Of a DNA stretch of 64,000 nt, positions 17,455 through 26,329 are shown piece by piece (the stretch's first letter is position 1; the number at the start of each line of letters is the position of its first letter). The notes below the pieces were generated by a model. That model worked only from the letters and a program-made list of their open reading frames with translations, was not told the origin of the DNA and searched no databases. The position numbers were made by a program, and so were the translations under genes. Source of the stretch: Ferribacterium limneticum (GTDB taxonomy: Bacteria; Pseudomonadota; Gammaproteobacteria; Burkholderiales; Rhodocyclaceae); assembly GCF_020510565.1 (NCBI RefSeq), contig NZ_CP075189.1, positions 1,286,501 to 1,350,500 on the forward strand, written 5' to 3'.

Positions 17455-18732
17455 ATGAAAGCACTGACCCACGAACAAATGCGCCGTCGCTGGCTAGCCC
17501 TCGGCGTCGTCGCGGTCGCCTACATTCTCTCTTTCTTCCAGCGTTTTGCCCCGGCCGGCATTGCGCCCGACCTGGCCGCCGCTTTCGATACTTCGGCGGC
17601 CTCGTTGGGCGTCTTGGCGGCGACTTATTTTTACGTTTATACGCTGATGCAGATTCCGACCGGCATCCTTGCCGATACGCTGGGTCCGCGCCGGATTCTG
17701 GCCCTTGGTGGGCTGGTCGGCGGGGCCGGCAGCTTTCTCTTCGGCATGGCGCCGACGCTCGAACTCGCGCTGGTCGGGCGGACGTTGATCGGGTTGGGCG
17801 TGTCGGTGACCTTCATCGCCATGCTCAAACTGATCGCCGTCTGGTTCGAGGAAGACCGTTTCGCCACCATGGTCGGCATCGGCATGCTGATCGGCAATCT
17901 CGGTTCGGTGCTGGCCGGCGCGCCGCTTTCGGCGGTGGCGCAGGCGACTGGCTGGCGCGGTGTGTTCATTGGTGTTGGCTTCGTCTCGGTGGCGCTTGGC
18001 GTGCTGTGCTGGCTGATCGTGCGCGATGCGCCGGACCGGGATAGTGCCGCGCCGAAGCCCCACTTCGACCGCACGGCGGTGATTTCCGGCCTGCTCTCGG
18101 TGATCAGGAACCGTGACACCTGGCCGTCGCTGCTGGTCAATACCGGCATGTGCGGCGCCTTTTTTACCTTCGCCGGTTTGTGGGCGACGCCTTACCTCAT
18201 GCAGGTGCACGGACTGGCACGATCGGTTGCCGCAGCGCATCTGTCGCTGTGGTTTGGCGGCTTTGCCGTCGGCTGTCTGTTCATCGGTAGCCTGTCCGAC
18301 CGCCTGGGCCGGCGCAAGCCGGTGCTCATTGTGACGTCGCATCTCTACGCCCTGATCTGGCTGCTCCTGCTCTCCTGCGTGGCCATGCCGGTTGCCGTGT
18401 CCTACCTGCTTTTTGCCCTGCTCGGCTTGACCACGGCCGGTTTCAGCCTGACTTGGGCTTGTGCCAAGGAGGTCAATCCGCCGCTGCTCTCCGGCATGTC
18501 GACGAGCGTCGCCAACATGGGCGGCTTCATGACGGCGGCGCTGTTGCAACCCTTTGTCGGCTGGATCATGGACCTCGGCTGGACGGGCGAAATGGTCAGC
18601 GGTGCCCGTGTTTACGATGTCGAAACCTGGCGCCACGGCGTGCTGGTGGTGAGCATCGTCGCCATCCTCGGCGCGGCATCGTGCTGGTGGATCAAGGAAA
18701 CGCGCTGCCGGAATATCTGGAAGGCGTCGTGA
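17455..18732 (+). CDS. MFS-family permease
   Basis: A 425-residue carrier with about 12 hydrophobic segments. The family loop motif after helix 2 is present (GILADTLGPRRIL) and the equivalent in the second half is GSLSDRLGRRKPV. The substrate is not predictable. Among MFS families it resembles anion/organic acid or nitrate-type porters (QRFAPAGIAPDLAAAF at the start). It begins 33 nt after the cytochrome gene and may share its transcript. Confidence 0.85.
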   Translation: MKALTHEQMRRRWLALGVVAVAYILSFFQRFAPAGIAPDLAAAFDTSAASLGVLAATYFYVYTLMQIPTGILADTLGPRRILALGGLVGGAGSFLFGMAPTLELALVGRTLIGLGVSVTFIAMLKLIAVWFEEDRFATMVGIGMLIGNLGSVLAGAPLSAVAQATGWRGVFIGVGFVSVALGVLCWLIVRDAPDRDSAAPKPHFDRTAVISGLLSVIRNRDTWPSLLVNTGMCGAFFTFAGLWATPYLMQVHGLARSVAAAHLSLWFGGFAVGCLFIGSLSDRLGRRKPVLIVTSHLYALIWLLLLSCVAMPVAVSYLLFALLGLTTAGFSLTWACAKEVNPPLLSGMSTSVANMGGFMTAALLQPFVGWIMDLGWTGEMVSGARVYDVETWRHGVLVVSIVAILGAASCWWIKETRCRNIWKAS

Positions 18733-18739
18733 CGGGCCC

Positions 18740-18760
18740 TGTGTTTTTGAATAAAACACA
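18740..18760. promoter_or_regulatory. Inverted repeat TGTGTTTT-TGAAT-AAAACACA ahead of RND operon
   Basis: A perfect 8-bp inverted repeat lies 8 nt after the MFS stop and about 66 nt before the efflux operon start. It is A/T-rich and symmetric, so it could be a repressor operator (efflux operons often have TetR/MarR-type control) or a weak terminator. No regulator gene is adjacent. Confidence 0.4.
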
Positions 18761-18826
18761 ATAAAATCAATGAACCAGCAGCATGTGGCTTGTGCCATTC
18801 TTATAAATTAGCGTATGCTTATATTT

Positions 18827-19816
18827 ATGAACGCAAACATTCTCCGACCTTTCGTTTTTAGCCTTTTTTTCGGGTTGACCGTCGCAATTGCGGCTGAACC
18901 CTTGCCGGTCATTACCGTCAAGCCGCACGCCGTCGACCTGGCCTTCCCGGCCGAATCGCTGGTCGAGGCGGTGCAGCAGGCAACGGTCGGTGCCCAGATC
19001 GCCGGCCGCGTCCTTGAGGTCAGGGCTGACGCCGGCCAGTCGGTCAAAAAGGGCGACGTGCTCATGCGCATCGACGCTCGCGAGGCGGCCGAAGCGGCGC
19101 GTGCCGCCGAGGCCCAGTACGCCAATGCCAAGGTCAGTTACGACCGGACGAAAAGTCTCGTCACCCAGAAATTCATGAGCACCGCTGCGCTCGACAAGGC
19201 CAAGGCCGATCTCGATGCCGCCGCCGCCAATCGCGCTGCCGCCGGCGCCGGCCAGAGCCACGCCACCATCGTCGCGCCGATGACCGGCATCATCGCCCGT
19301 CGCCACGCCGAAATGGGCGATATGGCGACGCCGGGTAAACCGTTGTTTACCATCTACCAGCCGGGCACCCTGCGCGTTACGGCGAGCATTCCGCAATACC
19401 GCCTGAAGGCGATGCGCGATGTCAAAACGGCCCGTGTCGAATTCCCCGAGTTGGGCAAATGGGTCGATGCCGTTAAGGTTCAGGTGCTGCCGACGGCCGA
19501 TGCCGCGACCCACGTTTCGCAGGTCCGCGTGACGCTGCCCGATGTGCCGGAAGCGACGCCGGGCATGTTCGCCCGCGTCCATTTCATCACCGGCCAGTCG
19601 GAAAAACTGACCGTCCCGGCCGCTGCCGTGTTGCGGCGCGGCGAGGTCGCCGCGGTTTATGTGCAGACCGCCGACAATCGTTTGTCGCTACGTCAACTAC
19701 GCCTCGGCGACGCCGTCGGGCAGGGCGAAATCGAGGTTCTGGCCGGCTTGTCGGCCGGTGACAAGGTCGTCACCGACCCGGTCAAGGCCGGAATTCAGCT
19801 CAAGTCGGCAAACTAA
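18827..19816 (+). CDS. RND efflux periplasmic adaptor (membrane fusion protein)
   Basis: A 329-residue exported protein (start at 18827; 18815 is equally open and neither has a good ribosome site). It shows the usual order: signal peptide, barrel-sandwich half (VGAQIAGRVLEVRADAGQSVKKGDVL), alpha hairpin (about residues 90-140), second lipoyl half (IVAPMTGIIARRHAEMGDMATPG), beta-barrel and membrane-proximal domain. It pairs with the RND pump 3 nt downstream and would link it to an outer-membrane channel. Residues 8-21 of the signal peptide come from a copy of the dispersed motif. Confidence 0.92.
   Translation: MNANILRPFVFSLFFGLTVAIAAEPLPVITVKPHAVDLAFPAESLVEAVQQATVGAQIAGRVLEVRADAGQSVKKGDVLMRIDAREAAEAARAAEAQYANAKVSYDRTKSLVTQKFMSTAALDKAKADLDAAAANRAAAGAGQSHATIVAPMTGIIARRHAEMGDMATPGKPLFTIYQPGTLRVTASIPQYRLKAMRDVKTARVEFPELGKWVDAVKVQVLPTADAATHVSQVRVTLPDVPEATPGMFARVHFITGQSEKLTVPAAAVLRRGEVAAVYVQTADNRLSLRQLRLGDAVGQGEIEVLAGLSAGDKVVTDPVKAGIQLKSAN
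18849..18890 (-). repeat. Dispersed motif, copy 6 (in adaptor signal peptide)
   Basis: Minus strand: ATTGCGACGGTCAACCCG, then AAAAAAA, GGCT, AAAAAC, GAAAG. The sense reading is FVFSLFFGLTVAIA. Confidence 0.75.
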
Positions 19817-19819
19817 GCC

Positions 19820-22800
19820 ATGAGCAGCGAGAAGACGACGCTCGGTATTTCCGGGCGCATTGCCGCCGCCTTCCAGAATTCGCGGATGACGCCGTTGCTG
19901 GCGCTGGTTGCCTTCCTGATGGGCCTCTTCGCCACGCTCGTCACGCCGCGCGAGGAAGAGCCGCAGATTGACGTGACCATGGCCGACGTCATGATTGCCT
20001 TCCCCGGCGCCTCGGCCAAGGATGTCGAAAATCTGGTGGCCCGTCCCGGCGAACAGGTGCTGTCGCGCCTGCATGGCGTCGAGCACGTGTACTCGGCCTC
20101 GCGTCCGGGCATGGCCATCATCACCGTGCAGTTCGACGTCGGCGTCAAATACAACGATGCCGTGCTCCGCCTCTACGACACCGTGCATTCGAACAGCGAC
20201 TGGCTGCCGGCCAACCTCGGGGTCATGGCGCCGGTCATCAAGCCGCGCGGCATCGACGATGTGCCGATTGTTGGACTGACTTTCTGGACCAAGGACCCGG
20301 CGCGCTCTGCCTTCGACCTGCAGCAGGTCGCCCGCGCAGTCGAGATCGAACTCAAGCGGATCAAGGGGACGCGCGACATCTCGACCATCGGCGGCCCTGA
20401 CCACGCCATCCGCGTCCTGATGGACGCCGAACGGATGAACGCTTTTGGCGTCACGCCGCAGGACATCGCCGGCGCGCTCAAGGTCTCGAACGCCCTGCAA
20501 TCCTCCGGCAATTTGACCGCCAGCAACCGCGAAGTGCTGGTCCAGACCGGCACCTATCTTGAATCGGCCGTCGACGTGAAGCAACTGGTCGTTGCCGTGC
20601 GCGGCGAGGCCAGCGCGCGCAAGCCGGTATTCATGAGCGACGTGGCGACCGTCGAGGACGGCCCGGATCAGCCGAAACGCTACGCTTGGTACGGCGACCA
20701 GAGCGGCGAATTTCCCGCTGTCACGATGCAGCTTTCCAAACAGCCCGGCGTCAATGCAGCCGATGTGGCGACTGCTACGGTCAACCGGATAAATGACCTG
20801 AAAAACAAAGTCATTCCCGAGGGCATCGAAGTTACCGTAACGCGCAACTACGGCGAAACGGCGACCGAAAAGGCTCAGAAACTGATCGGCAAGCTGGTAT
20901 TTGCCACGGCCTTCGTCGTCCTGCTCGTCTTTTTCGCCCTCGGCAAGCGCGAGGCGGTGATCGTCGGTGTCGCCGTGACGCTGACGCTGGCGGCGACGCT
21001 GTTCGCCTCCTGGGCCTGGGGCTTCACGCTCAACCGCGTCTCGCTGTTCGCGCTGATTTTCTCGATTGGCATCCTGGTCGATGACGCGATTGTCGTCGTC
21101 GAGAACATCCACCGCTGGCAAGGGCTGTACCCCGAAAAAAGCCTGTTCGAAATCATCCCGCCGGCGGTCGATGAAGTCGGCGGCCCGACCATCCTCGCCA
21201 CCCTGACCGTGATCGCGGCCCTGCTCCCGATGGCCTTCGTCAGCGGCCTGATGGGGCCGTACATGAGCCCGATTCCGATTAATTCGTCGATGGGCATGGC
21301 CATTTCGCTGGCCGTCGCCTTTGTCGTCACGCCCTGGCTGGCGGCGCGGATGATGAAGTCGCACGGCAACGCCCAGGCGGAGCATCAGCCATCGAAGCTC
21401 GACGCCAAACTCGACAGCACCTTCCGCAAGCTCCTGACCCCCTTCCTCGACCCGATCAAGGGCGGCGCCGCGCGGATCAAGCTGGCCATCGCCATCGTCC
21501 TGCTCATACTCGGCTCCGTGTCGTTGGCCTACTTCCAGCTCGTCGTGCTCAAAATGCTGCCGCTCGACAACAAGAGCGAATTCCAGGTCATTCTCGACAT
21601 GCCGGTCGGCACGCCACTTGAGGAAACAGCGCGCGTGCTGCATGAAATCGGCGCCGAACTGGCGCTCGAGAAGGATGTCACCAACTACCAGGCCTACGCC
21701 GGCACGGCCAGCCCGATCAATTTCAACGGCCTGGTTCGCCAGTACTACCTGCGTGCTTTGCCGGAAAAGGGCGACATTCAGGTCAACCTGGCTGACAAGC
21801 ATCACCGTTCGCGCTCCAGCCACCAAATCGCCACCGCCCTGCGCGACCGTGTCGAGGCCATCGGCAAGGCCAATGGTGGCGTCGCCAAGGTCGTCGAAGT
21901 GCCGCCCGGGCCGCCGGTCATGTCGCCCATCGTCGCCGAAATCTACGGTCCGGATATGAAGGGCCAGATGAGCGTCGGCAAGCAGGTGCGCAAGGCTTTC
22001 GAGGGAACGAAGGACATCGTCGCGGTCGACGACTACATCGAGGCCGATTCGCGCAAGGTCATCCTGCATGTGCTGCAGAGCAAGGCGGCGCAACTTGGTG
22101 TGGCGCAGAGCGACATCGTTGAGGTCGTCAGCATGGGACTGGCCGGGCAGGATGTCACGCCGGCCCACAATACCGAGTCGAAGTTCGAAATCCCGGTGCG
22201 CGTCACCTTGCCGGCCGAAAAGCAATCCAGCCTCGACGCGCTCCTGAAGCTCCGTGTTCGCTCGCGTGACGGTCAACTGGTGCCCGTTTCCGAACTGGTC
22301 GAAGTGCGCGATGCAGCCCGTGAGAAAGCTATCTACCACAAGGATCTGCTGCCGGTCGTGTACGTCGTCGGCGACATGGGCGGCAAGCTCGATTCGCCGC
22401 TCTACGGCATGTTCGACATCCGGAGCAAGATCAACGGCATGGAACTCAAGGAAGGCGGCACGCTGGGCGAATGGTTCATCCGCCAGCCGAATGACCCGTA
22501 CGCCGGCTACAGCGTCAAATGGGACGGCGAATGGAAGGTGACCTACGAAACCTTCCGCGACATGGGCATCGCCTACGGCGTCGGCCTGATCCTGATCTAC
22601 CTGCTGGTTGTCGCCCACTTCGGCAGCTACCTCGTGCCGCTCATCATCATGGCCCCGATCCCGCTGACCATCATCGGCGTCATGCCCGGCCACGCGCTGT
22701 TCGGCTCGCAATTCACGGCGACGTCGATGATCGGCATGATCGCCCTGGCCGGCATCATCGTCCGCAACTCCATCCTGCTCGTCGATTTCATCAAGCTGCA

Positions 22801-23038
22801 GGTGGCGACCGGCATGCCCTTCCGCGAAGCCGTCATCCAGTCAGCCGCCGTGCGCGCCAAACCCATCGCCCTGACTGCGCTGGCCGCCATGCTCGGCGCC
22901 ATGTTCATTCTCGACGACCCGATCTTCAACGGCCTGGCCATCAGCCTGATTTTCGGCATCATGGTGTCCACACTGCTGACGCTGGTCGTCATCCCCGTCC
23001 TCTATTTTTCGGCCTTCCGCAAGGAGCATCAACAATGA
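19820..23038 (+). CDS. RND efflux pump, inner-membrane subunit
   Basis: A 1072-residue proton-driven pump, the usual length for AcrB-type proteins. A first helix is followed by a large periplasmic domain (residues about 40-340), a bundle with the proton-relay acidic pair in GILVDDAIVVVENI, a second periplasmic domain (about 560-870) and the C-terminal bundle (TATSMIGMIALAGIIVRNSILLVDFI). A repeat relation between the halves is evident. Substrates could be drugs or solvents; the acidic pair in helix 4 argues against a heavy-metal CzcA type, but not decisively. A 1004-codon antisense frame over this gene is a shadow. It forms an operon with the adaptor and a DUF2892 protein; no outer-membrane partner is present. 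Confidence 0.93.
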   Translation: MSSEKTTLGISGRIAAAFQNSRMTPLLALVAFLMGLFATLVTPREEEPQIDVTMADVMIAFPGASAKDVENLVARPGEQVLSRLHGVEHVYSASRPGMAIITVQFDVGVKYNDAVLRLYDTVHSNSDWLPANLGVMAPVIKPRGIDDVPIVGLTFWTKDPARSAFDLQQVARAVEIELKRIKGTRDISTIGGPDHAIRVLMDAERMNAFGVTPQDIAGALKVSNALQSSGNLTASNREVLVQTGTYLESAVDVKQLVVAVRGEASARKPVFMSDVATVEDGPDQPKRYAWYGDQSGEFPAVTMQLSKQPGVNAADVATATVNRINDLKNKVIPEGIEVTVTRNYGETATEKAQKLIGKLVFATAFVVLLVFFALGKREAVIVGVAVTLTLAATLFASWAWGFTLNRVSLFALIFSIGILVDDAIVVVENIHRWQGLYPEKSLFEIIPPAVDEVGGPTILATLTVIAALLPMAFVSGLMGPYMSPIPINSSMGMAISLAVAFVVTPWLAARMMKSHGNAQAEHQPSKLDAKLDSTFRKLLTPFLDPIKGGAARIKLAIAIVLLILGSVSLAYFQLVVLKMLPLDNKSEFQVILDMPVGTPLEETARVLHEIGAELALEKDVTNYQAYAGTASPINFNGLVRQYYLRALPEKGDIQVNLADKHHRSRSSHQIATALRDRVEAIGKANGGVAKVVEVPPGPPVMSPIVAEIYGPDMKGQMSVGKQVRKAFEGTKDIVAVDDYIEADSRKVILHVLQSKAAQLGVAQSDIVEVVSMGLAGQDVTPAHNTESKFEIPVRVTLPAEKQSSLDALLKLRVRSRDGQLVPVSELVEVRDAAREKAIYHKDLLPVVYVVGDMGGKLDSPLYGMFDIRSKINGMELKEGGTLGEWFIRQPNDPYAGYSVKWDGEWKVTYETFRDMGIAYGVGLILIYLLVVAHFGSYLVPLIIMAPIPLTIIGVMPGHALFGSQFTATSMIGMIALAGIIVRNSILLVDFIKLQVATGMPFREAVIQSAAVRAKPIALTALAAMLGAMFILDDPIFNGLAISLIFGIMVSTLLTLVVIPVLYFSAFRKEHQQ
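20769..20810 (+). repeat. Dispersed motif, copy 7 (inside RND pump)
   Basis: CTGCTACGGTCAACCGG core exact, tail ATAAAT, GACC, TGAAAAAC, AAAG. The core is perfect but the tail is looser. It encodes TATVNRINDLKNK at residues 317-330, in a region where the family commonly has similar residues. Confidence 0.6.
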
Positions 23039-23259
23039 CCATCGAACGTATCATCCGCATCATGGCGGGCTTTTTCGTCCTGCTCTCCCTCGCCCTCGGT
23101 TATCAAGGTAGCCCGATCTTCGTTTCGGAGTGGTTCCTCGCTTTTACGGCCTTCGTTGGCCTCAATTTGCTGCAAAGCGGCTTCACGGGCTTCTGTCCGC
23201 CGGAAAAACTGCTGGCCAAAATGGGCGTCAAGCGCAGCAACGGGAGCTGCGGCAGTTGA
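23035..23259 (+). CDS. DUF2892 small membrane protein
   Basis: A 74-residue protein with two hydrophobic helices and a C-terminal FCPPEKLLAKMGVKR, as in the DUF2892/YgaP-membrane family. Its ATG overlaps the pump's stop (ATGA), so it is part of the efflux operon. The role of these small proteins is unknown. The gap that follows (23260-23424) holds only the hairpin element at 23392. Confidence 0.85.
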   Translation: MTIERIIRIMAGFFVLLSLALGYQGSPIFVSEWFLAFTAFVGLNLLQSGFTGFCPPEKLLAKMGVKRSNGSCGS

Positions 23260-23391
23260 GTTAAGTGATGTAAATCCATTTTTAGATCAGGGACTAAGCT
23301 CGCACGGAGTGTTCTCCGATATGAAGACTGATTTTTCGTCGAATCGGCTTTAGAAAAACTTTGTGAAACATTGTTTTTATTAGAGTAAACT

Positions 23392-23418
23392 GCCTTTGGT
23401 ATAACTAAAGGCTTAGTT
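23392..23418 (+). promoter_or_regulatory. Overlapping hairpins before the GGDEF-EAL gene
   Basis: GCCTTTGGT - ATA - ACTAAAGGC (23392-23412) can form a 9-bp stem with one G-U pair. AACTAA - AGGC - TTAGTT (23403-23418) is a competing 6-bp stem. Both lie 7 to 33 nt before the GTG start at 23425, so they could affect translation or be a protein operator. Confidence 0.4.
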
Positions 23419-23424
23419 CGATTC

Positions 23425-25371
23425 GTGCAGCAGATTCCGGCCCTTGCCGGCCGAAAACTCGTTTTTTTCGCCCTGGCGGCGATCCTCCTGATCTGGGCCA
23501 TCCTCGGCCTTGATTGGTGGTCGATCAATCGACAGTTTTCGGCGGATTTCACGGATTCTTCGGGCGAGTTCCTGGGGGTGGCGACCCCGTCATGGGGCTT
23601 CCTGCTGTTTGCCATTGGCCTCGTCGTCACCCTGTTGATCGTCGAAGGATGTCGTCTGTTGTTCGGCGTTCGTGCCCAGGCAAACAGCCAGCTCGCGTTG
23701 CAGCGGCGGATCATCGACCACGCCTCCGAGGCGATGATCCTGACCGACGGCGCACAGCGGATACTGACCGTCAACGCGGCTTTCGAGCAGACCACCGGAT
23801 ACGCCGCCAGCGAGGTTCTGGGCCAGACGCCGACCATGCTCAGTGCCGGCCATCAAGGCCTCAACCTGCATCGCAACATCTGGGACTTTGTCGCCGAGAA
23901 CGGCCATTGGGAAGGCGAGGTCTGGGACCGGCGCAAGGATGGCACGATCTATCCCAAGCACATGCGGATCACGGCGATTCGCGACGAGGCCGGGCAGGCC
24001 TCGCATTTTGTCGCCACCTTCGCCGACATCAGCGAAGCCAAGGCCGAGGCCGAGCGCTTCGACTACCTGGCGCATCACGACCAGTTGACCAACCTGCCCA
24101 ACCGCCTGGCGCTCGACGGCCACCTCGAAACGCTGCTCGACGGCGCGGTGCCCGGCATCAACCGCCTGGCCCTGCTTATCATCGATCTGGACAATTTCAA
24201 GACGGTCAACGACTCGCTCGGCCACCATGCCGGCGATCGCCTGCTGGCCGAACTGGCCCGCCGCATGGGCGGCGAAATGGACCGGGCGACGCGCCTGTTC
24301 CGCCTGGGCGGCGACGAGTTCGTCGTCGTCTTCGATCAACTCGATCGCGACGCTGCCGTTACGGCACTGGTTGATCGCCTGGCCCGGGCGATTGGCCTGC
24401 CCTGCGACATTGATGGTCATACGCTGCACTGTACGCCGTCGATCGGCATCAGCCTCTATCCCGAGGATGGCCGCGACGGCCTGACGCTGATCCGCAATGC
24501 CGATGCCGCGATGTATGCGGCCAAGGCGGCTGGGCGCAACAACCATCAGTTTTTTGCCGAATCGATGAATGCGGCCGCCAACAAGCGCCTGCATCTCGAA
24601 AGCGAATTGTGGCGCGCTCTGGCCGAGAACCAGCTGGTGCTGCATTACCAACCGCAGATCGATCTGCTCAACGGCAAGGTCGTTGGTGTCGAGGCGCTCG
24701 TGCGCTGGGCCCACCCACTGCGCGGCATGATCGCCCCGGCTGATTTCATCCCTGTCGCCGAGGAGTGCGGCCTGATTCTGCCGCTCGGCCACTGGGTCTT
24801 GCTGACCGCCTGCCGGCAGGTTCGGAGCTGGCTCGACGCCGGTATCGACATGGGTGAAATGGCCGTCAATATCTCGGCGCATCAGTTCCGTCAGCCCGAT
24901 TTTGTCCAGACGGTGCAGCGCGTGCTGGCCGAAACCGGCCTGCCGGCCAACCGCCTGGAACTCGAAATTACCGAAAGCACGGTCATGCACGGCGTCGATT
25001 CCGCCATCCAGACGCTGGCCCAGCTCAAGGCCATGGGCGTCCGCTTGGCCATCGACGATTTCGGCACGGGCTACTCGTCGCTCTCCTACCTGCGCCGCTT
25101 CCCGCTTGATCGCCTGAAAATCGACCGTTCCTTCCTGGCTGATGTCGACACCGATCCCGATGCCGCCTCGCTGGTGACTTCCATCGTCATGCTTGGCCGC
25201 TCGCTCGGCCTGCAACTGGTGGCCGAGGGGGTCGAGAATTTTGCCCAGGCCGAATTCCTGCGTACGCTCGAATGCGAGCGTGTCCAGGGCTTCCATTTTT
25301 ACCAGCCGGTGTCGGCCGAAGAGGTGGTTGGCTTCGGTCGCTGCGAGGAATACGTCGCACTGCCCGCCTGA
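23425..25371 (+). CDS. PAS-GGDEF-EAL cyclic-di-GMP protein
   Basis: A 648-residue protein starting at a GTG. Two membrane segments (about residues 10-30 and 55-75) are followed by a PAS domain (about 90-210). The GGDEF domain has an intact GGDEF at 295-299, and the EAL domain an intact EAL at 423-425 with DDFGTGYSSLSYL and VAEGVE. Both a cyclase and a phosphodiesterase activity are therefore possible; which dominates cannot be told from sequence. It is transcribed toward a PilZ gene about 1.8 kb downstream, a plausible c-di-GMP effector. The start codon is not preceded by a strong ribosome site but overlaps the hairpin region. Confidence 0.92.
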   Translation: MQQIPALAGRKLVFFALAAILLIWAILGLDWWSINRQFSADFTDSSGEFLGVATPSWGFLLFAIGLVVTLLIVEGCRLLFGVRAQANSQLALQRRIIDHASEAMILTDGAQRILTVNAAFEQTTGYAASEVLGQTPTMLSAGHQGLNLHRNIWDFVAENGHWEGEVWDRRKDGTIYPKHMRITAIRDEAGQASHFVATFADISEAKAEAERFDYLAHHDQLTNLPNRLALDGHLETLLDGAVPGINRLALLIIDLDNFKTVNDSLGHHAGDRLLAELARRMGGEMDRATRLFRLGGDEFVVVFDQLDRDAAVTALVDRLARAIGLPCDIDGHTLHCTPSIGISLYPEDGRDGLTLIRNADAAMYAAKAAGRNNHQFFAESMNAAANKRLHLESELWRALAENQLVLHYQPQIDLLNGKVVGVEALVRWAHPLRGMIAPADFIPVAEECGLILPLGHWVLLTACRQVRSWLDAGIDMGEMAVNISAHQFRQPDFVQTVQRVLAETGLPANRLELEITESTVMHGVDSAIQTLAQLKAMGVRLAIDDFGTGYSSLSYLRRFPLDRLKIDRSFLADVDTDPDAASLVTSIVMLGRSLGLQLVAEGVENFAQAEFLRTLECERVQGFHFYQPVSAEEVVGFGRCEEYVALPA

Positions 25372-25462
25372 TCTGGCTGCACTGCGGGTACGGGGGTGAT
25401 TGCCCGCTCGCCAATTGCCGGACAGCCCACTAGAATTGGGGCTTCACGACATGGAGTTCAGT

Positions 25463-26329
25463 ATGAAGATCGGATTTATCGGCCTTGGCATCATGGGGCG
25501 CCCGATGGCGCTTAACCTGATCAAGGGTGGCCATGATGTCACCGTCTGGGCGCGCCGCGCCGAATCCATGCAGCCGCTGCTCGATGCCGGGGCCAAAGGT
25601 GCAGCCAGCCCGGCCGATGCCGCCCGTGGCAACGAACTGGTCATTTCGATGGTGGCTGATGCGCCGGATGTTGCCGAAGTCATGCGTGGCGTGGCCAGCG
25701 CCGGCCAGACTGGCTTGGTTGCTGTCGATATGAGCACCATCGCGCCGGCCGCGGCGCGCAAGATTGGTGAAGACCTGGCGGCAGCCGGTGTCGATTTCAT
25801 TGATGCCCCGGTCTCCGGTGGCGAAGTCGGCGCCATTGCCGGCACGCTGTCGATCATGGCCGGCGGCTCCGATGCGGCTTTCGCCCGGGCCAAACCGGCT
25901 TTCGAATGCATGGGCAAGAACATCGTGCACGTCGGCGCCAGTGGCGCGGGGCAGGTGACCAAGGCGGCCAACCAGATCGTGACCGGCATGGGCGTTCTAG
26001 CCGTCGCCGAGGCATTTGCATTTGCGGCAAAAAATGGCGTTGACCGTAGCAAGGTGCGCGAGGCTCTGCTCGGCGGCTTCGCCTACTCGAAAATCCTCGA
26101 AAACCACGGCCAGCGCATGCTCGACCGCAATTTCAAACCGGGTTTCAAGAGCTGGATGCACGAAAAGGATCTGAACATCGTCATGCAGACGGCGCACGAA
26201 CTGGGTCTCTGCCTGCCGGGTTCGGCGGCGACGGCACAGATGTTCAACGCCATGGTCGGTTCCTGCATGGGCGAAGAGGATTCGATCGCCGTCCTTAAAT
26301 TGCTTGAACGCTTGTCGGGGCAGGAATGA
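25463..26329 (+). CDS. garR: Tartronate semialdehyde reductase-like (2-hydroxy-3-oxopropionate reductase)
   Basis: A 288-residue beta-hydroxyacid dehydrogenase. An N-terminal NAD(P) site (IGFIGLGIMGRPMA) is followed by FIDAPVSGGEVGA (substrate loop) and a conserved lysine in GQVTKAANQIV. This pattern fits GarR/GlxR, which reduces tartronate semialdehyde to glycerate, though 3-hydroxyisobutyrate dehydrogenase is close. GGAG lies 6 nt before the ATG at 25463. The stop overlaps the next dehydrogenase gene. With hyi, glycerate kinase and glcDEF at 48-54 kb it would complete glyoxylate to 3C acid conversion. It contains a copy of the dispersed motif (residues 184-197). Confidence 0.82.
   Translation: MKIGFIGLGIMGRPMALNLIKGGHDVTVWARRAESMQPLLDAGAKGAASPADAARGNELVISMVADAPDVAEVMRGVASAGQTGLVAVDMSTIAPAAARKIGEDLAAAGVDFIDAPVSGGEVGAIAGTLSIMAGGSDAAFARAKPAFECMGKNIVHVGASGAGQVTKAANQIVTGMGVLAVAEAFAFAAKNGVDRSKVREALLGGFAYSKILENHGQRMLDRNFKPGFKSWMHEKDLNIVMQTAHELGLCLPGSAATAQMFNAMVGSCMGEEDSIAVLKLLERLSGQE
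26014..26055 (-). repeat. Dispersed motif, copy 8 (inside garR-like gene)
   Basis: Minus strand: TTGCTACGGTCAACGCC, then ATTTTTT, GCC, GCAAAT, GCAAAT. The spacing is kept, but it is read in a different frame (AFAFAAKNGVDRSK) from the other antisense copies. Confidence 0.6.

Noticed and set aside
19697..22711. 1004-codon minus-strand open frame
   Set aside because: Runs antisense over the RND pump, which has full family sequence; the antisense reading is rich in D, H, R and G without any recognisable motif.
24195..24230. ACGGTCAACGAC in the GGDEF domain
   Set aside because: Codes for the family-conserved FKTVNDSLGH; no tail.
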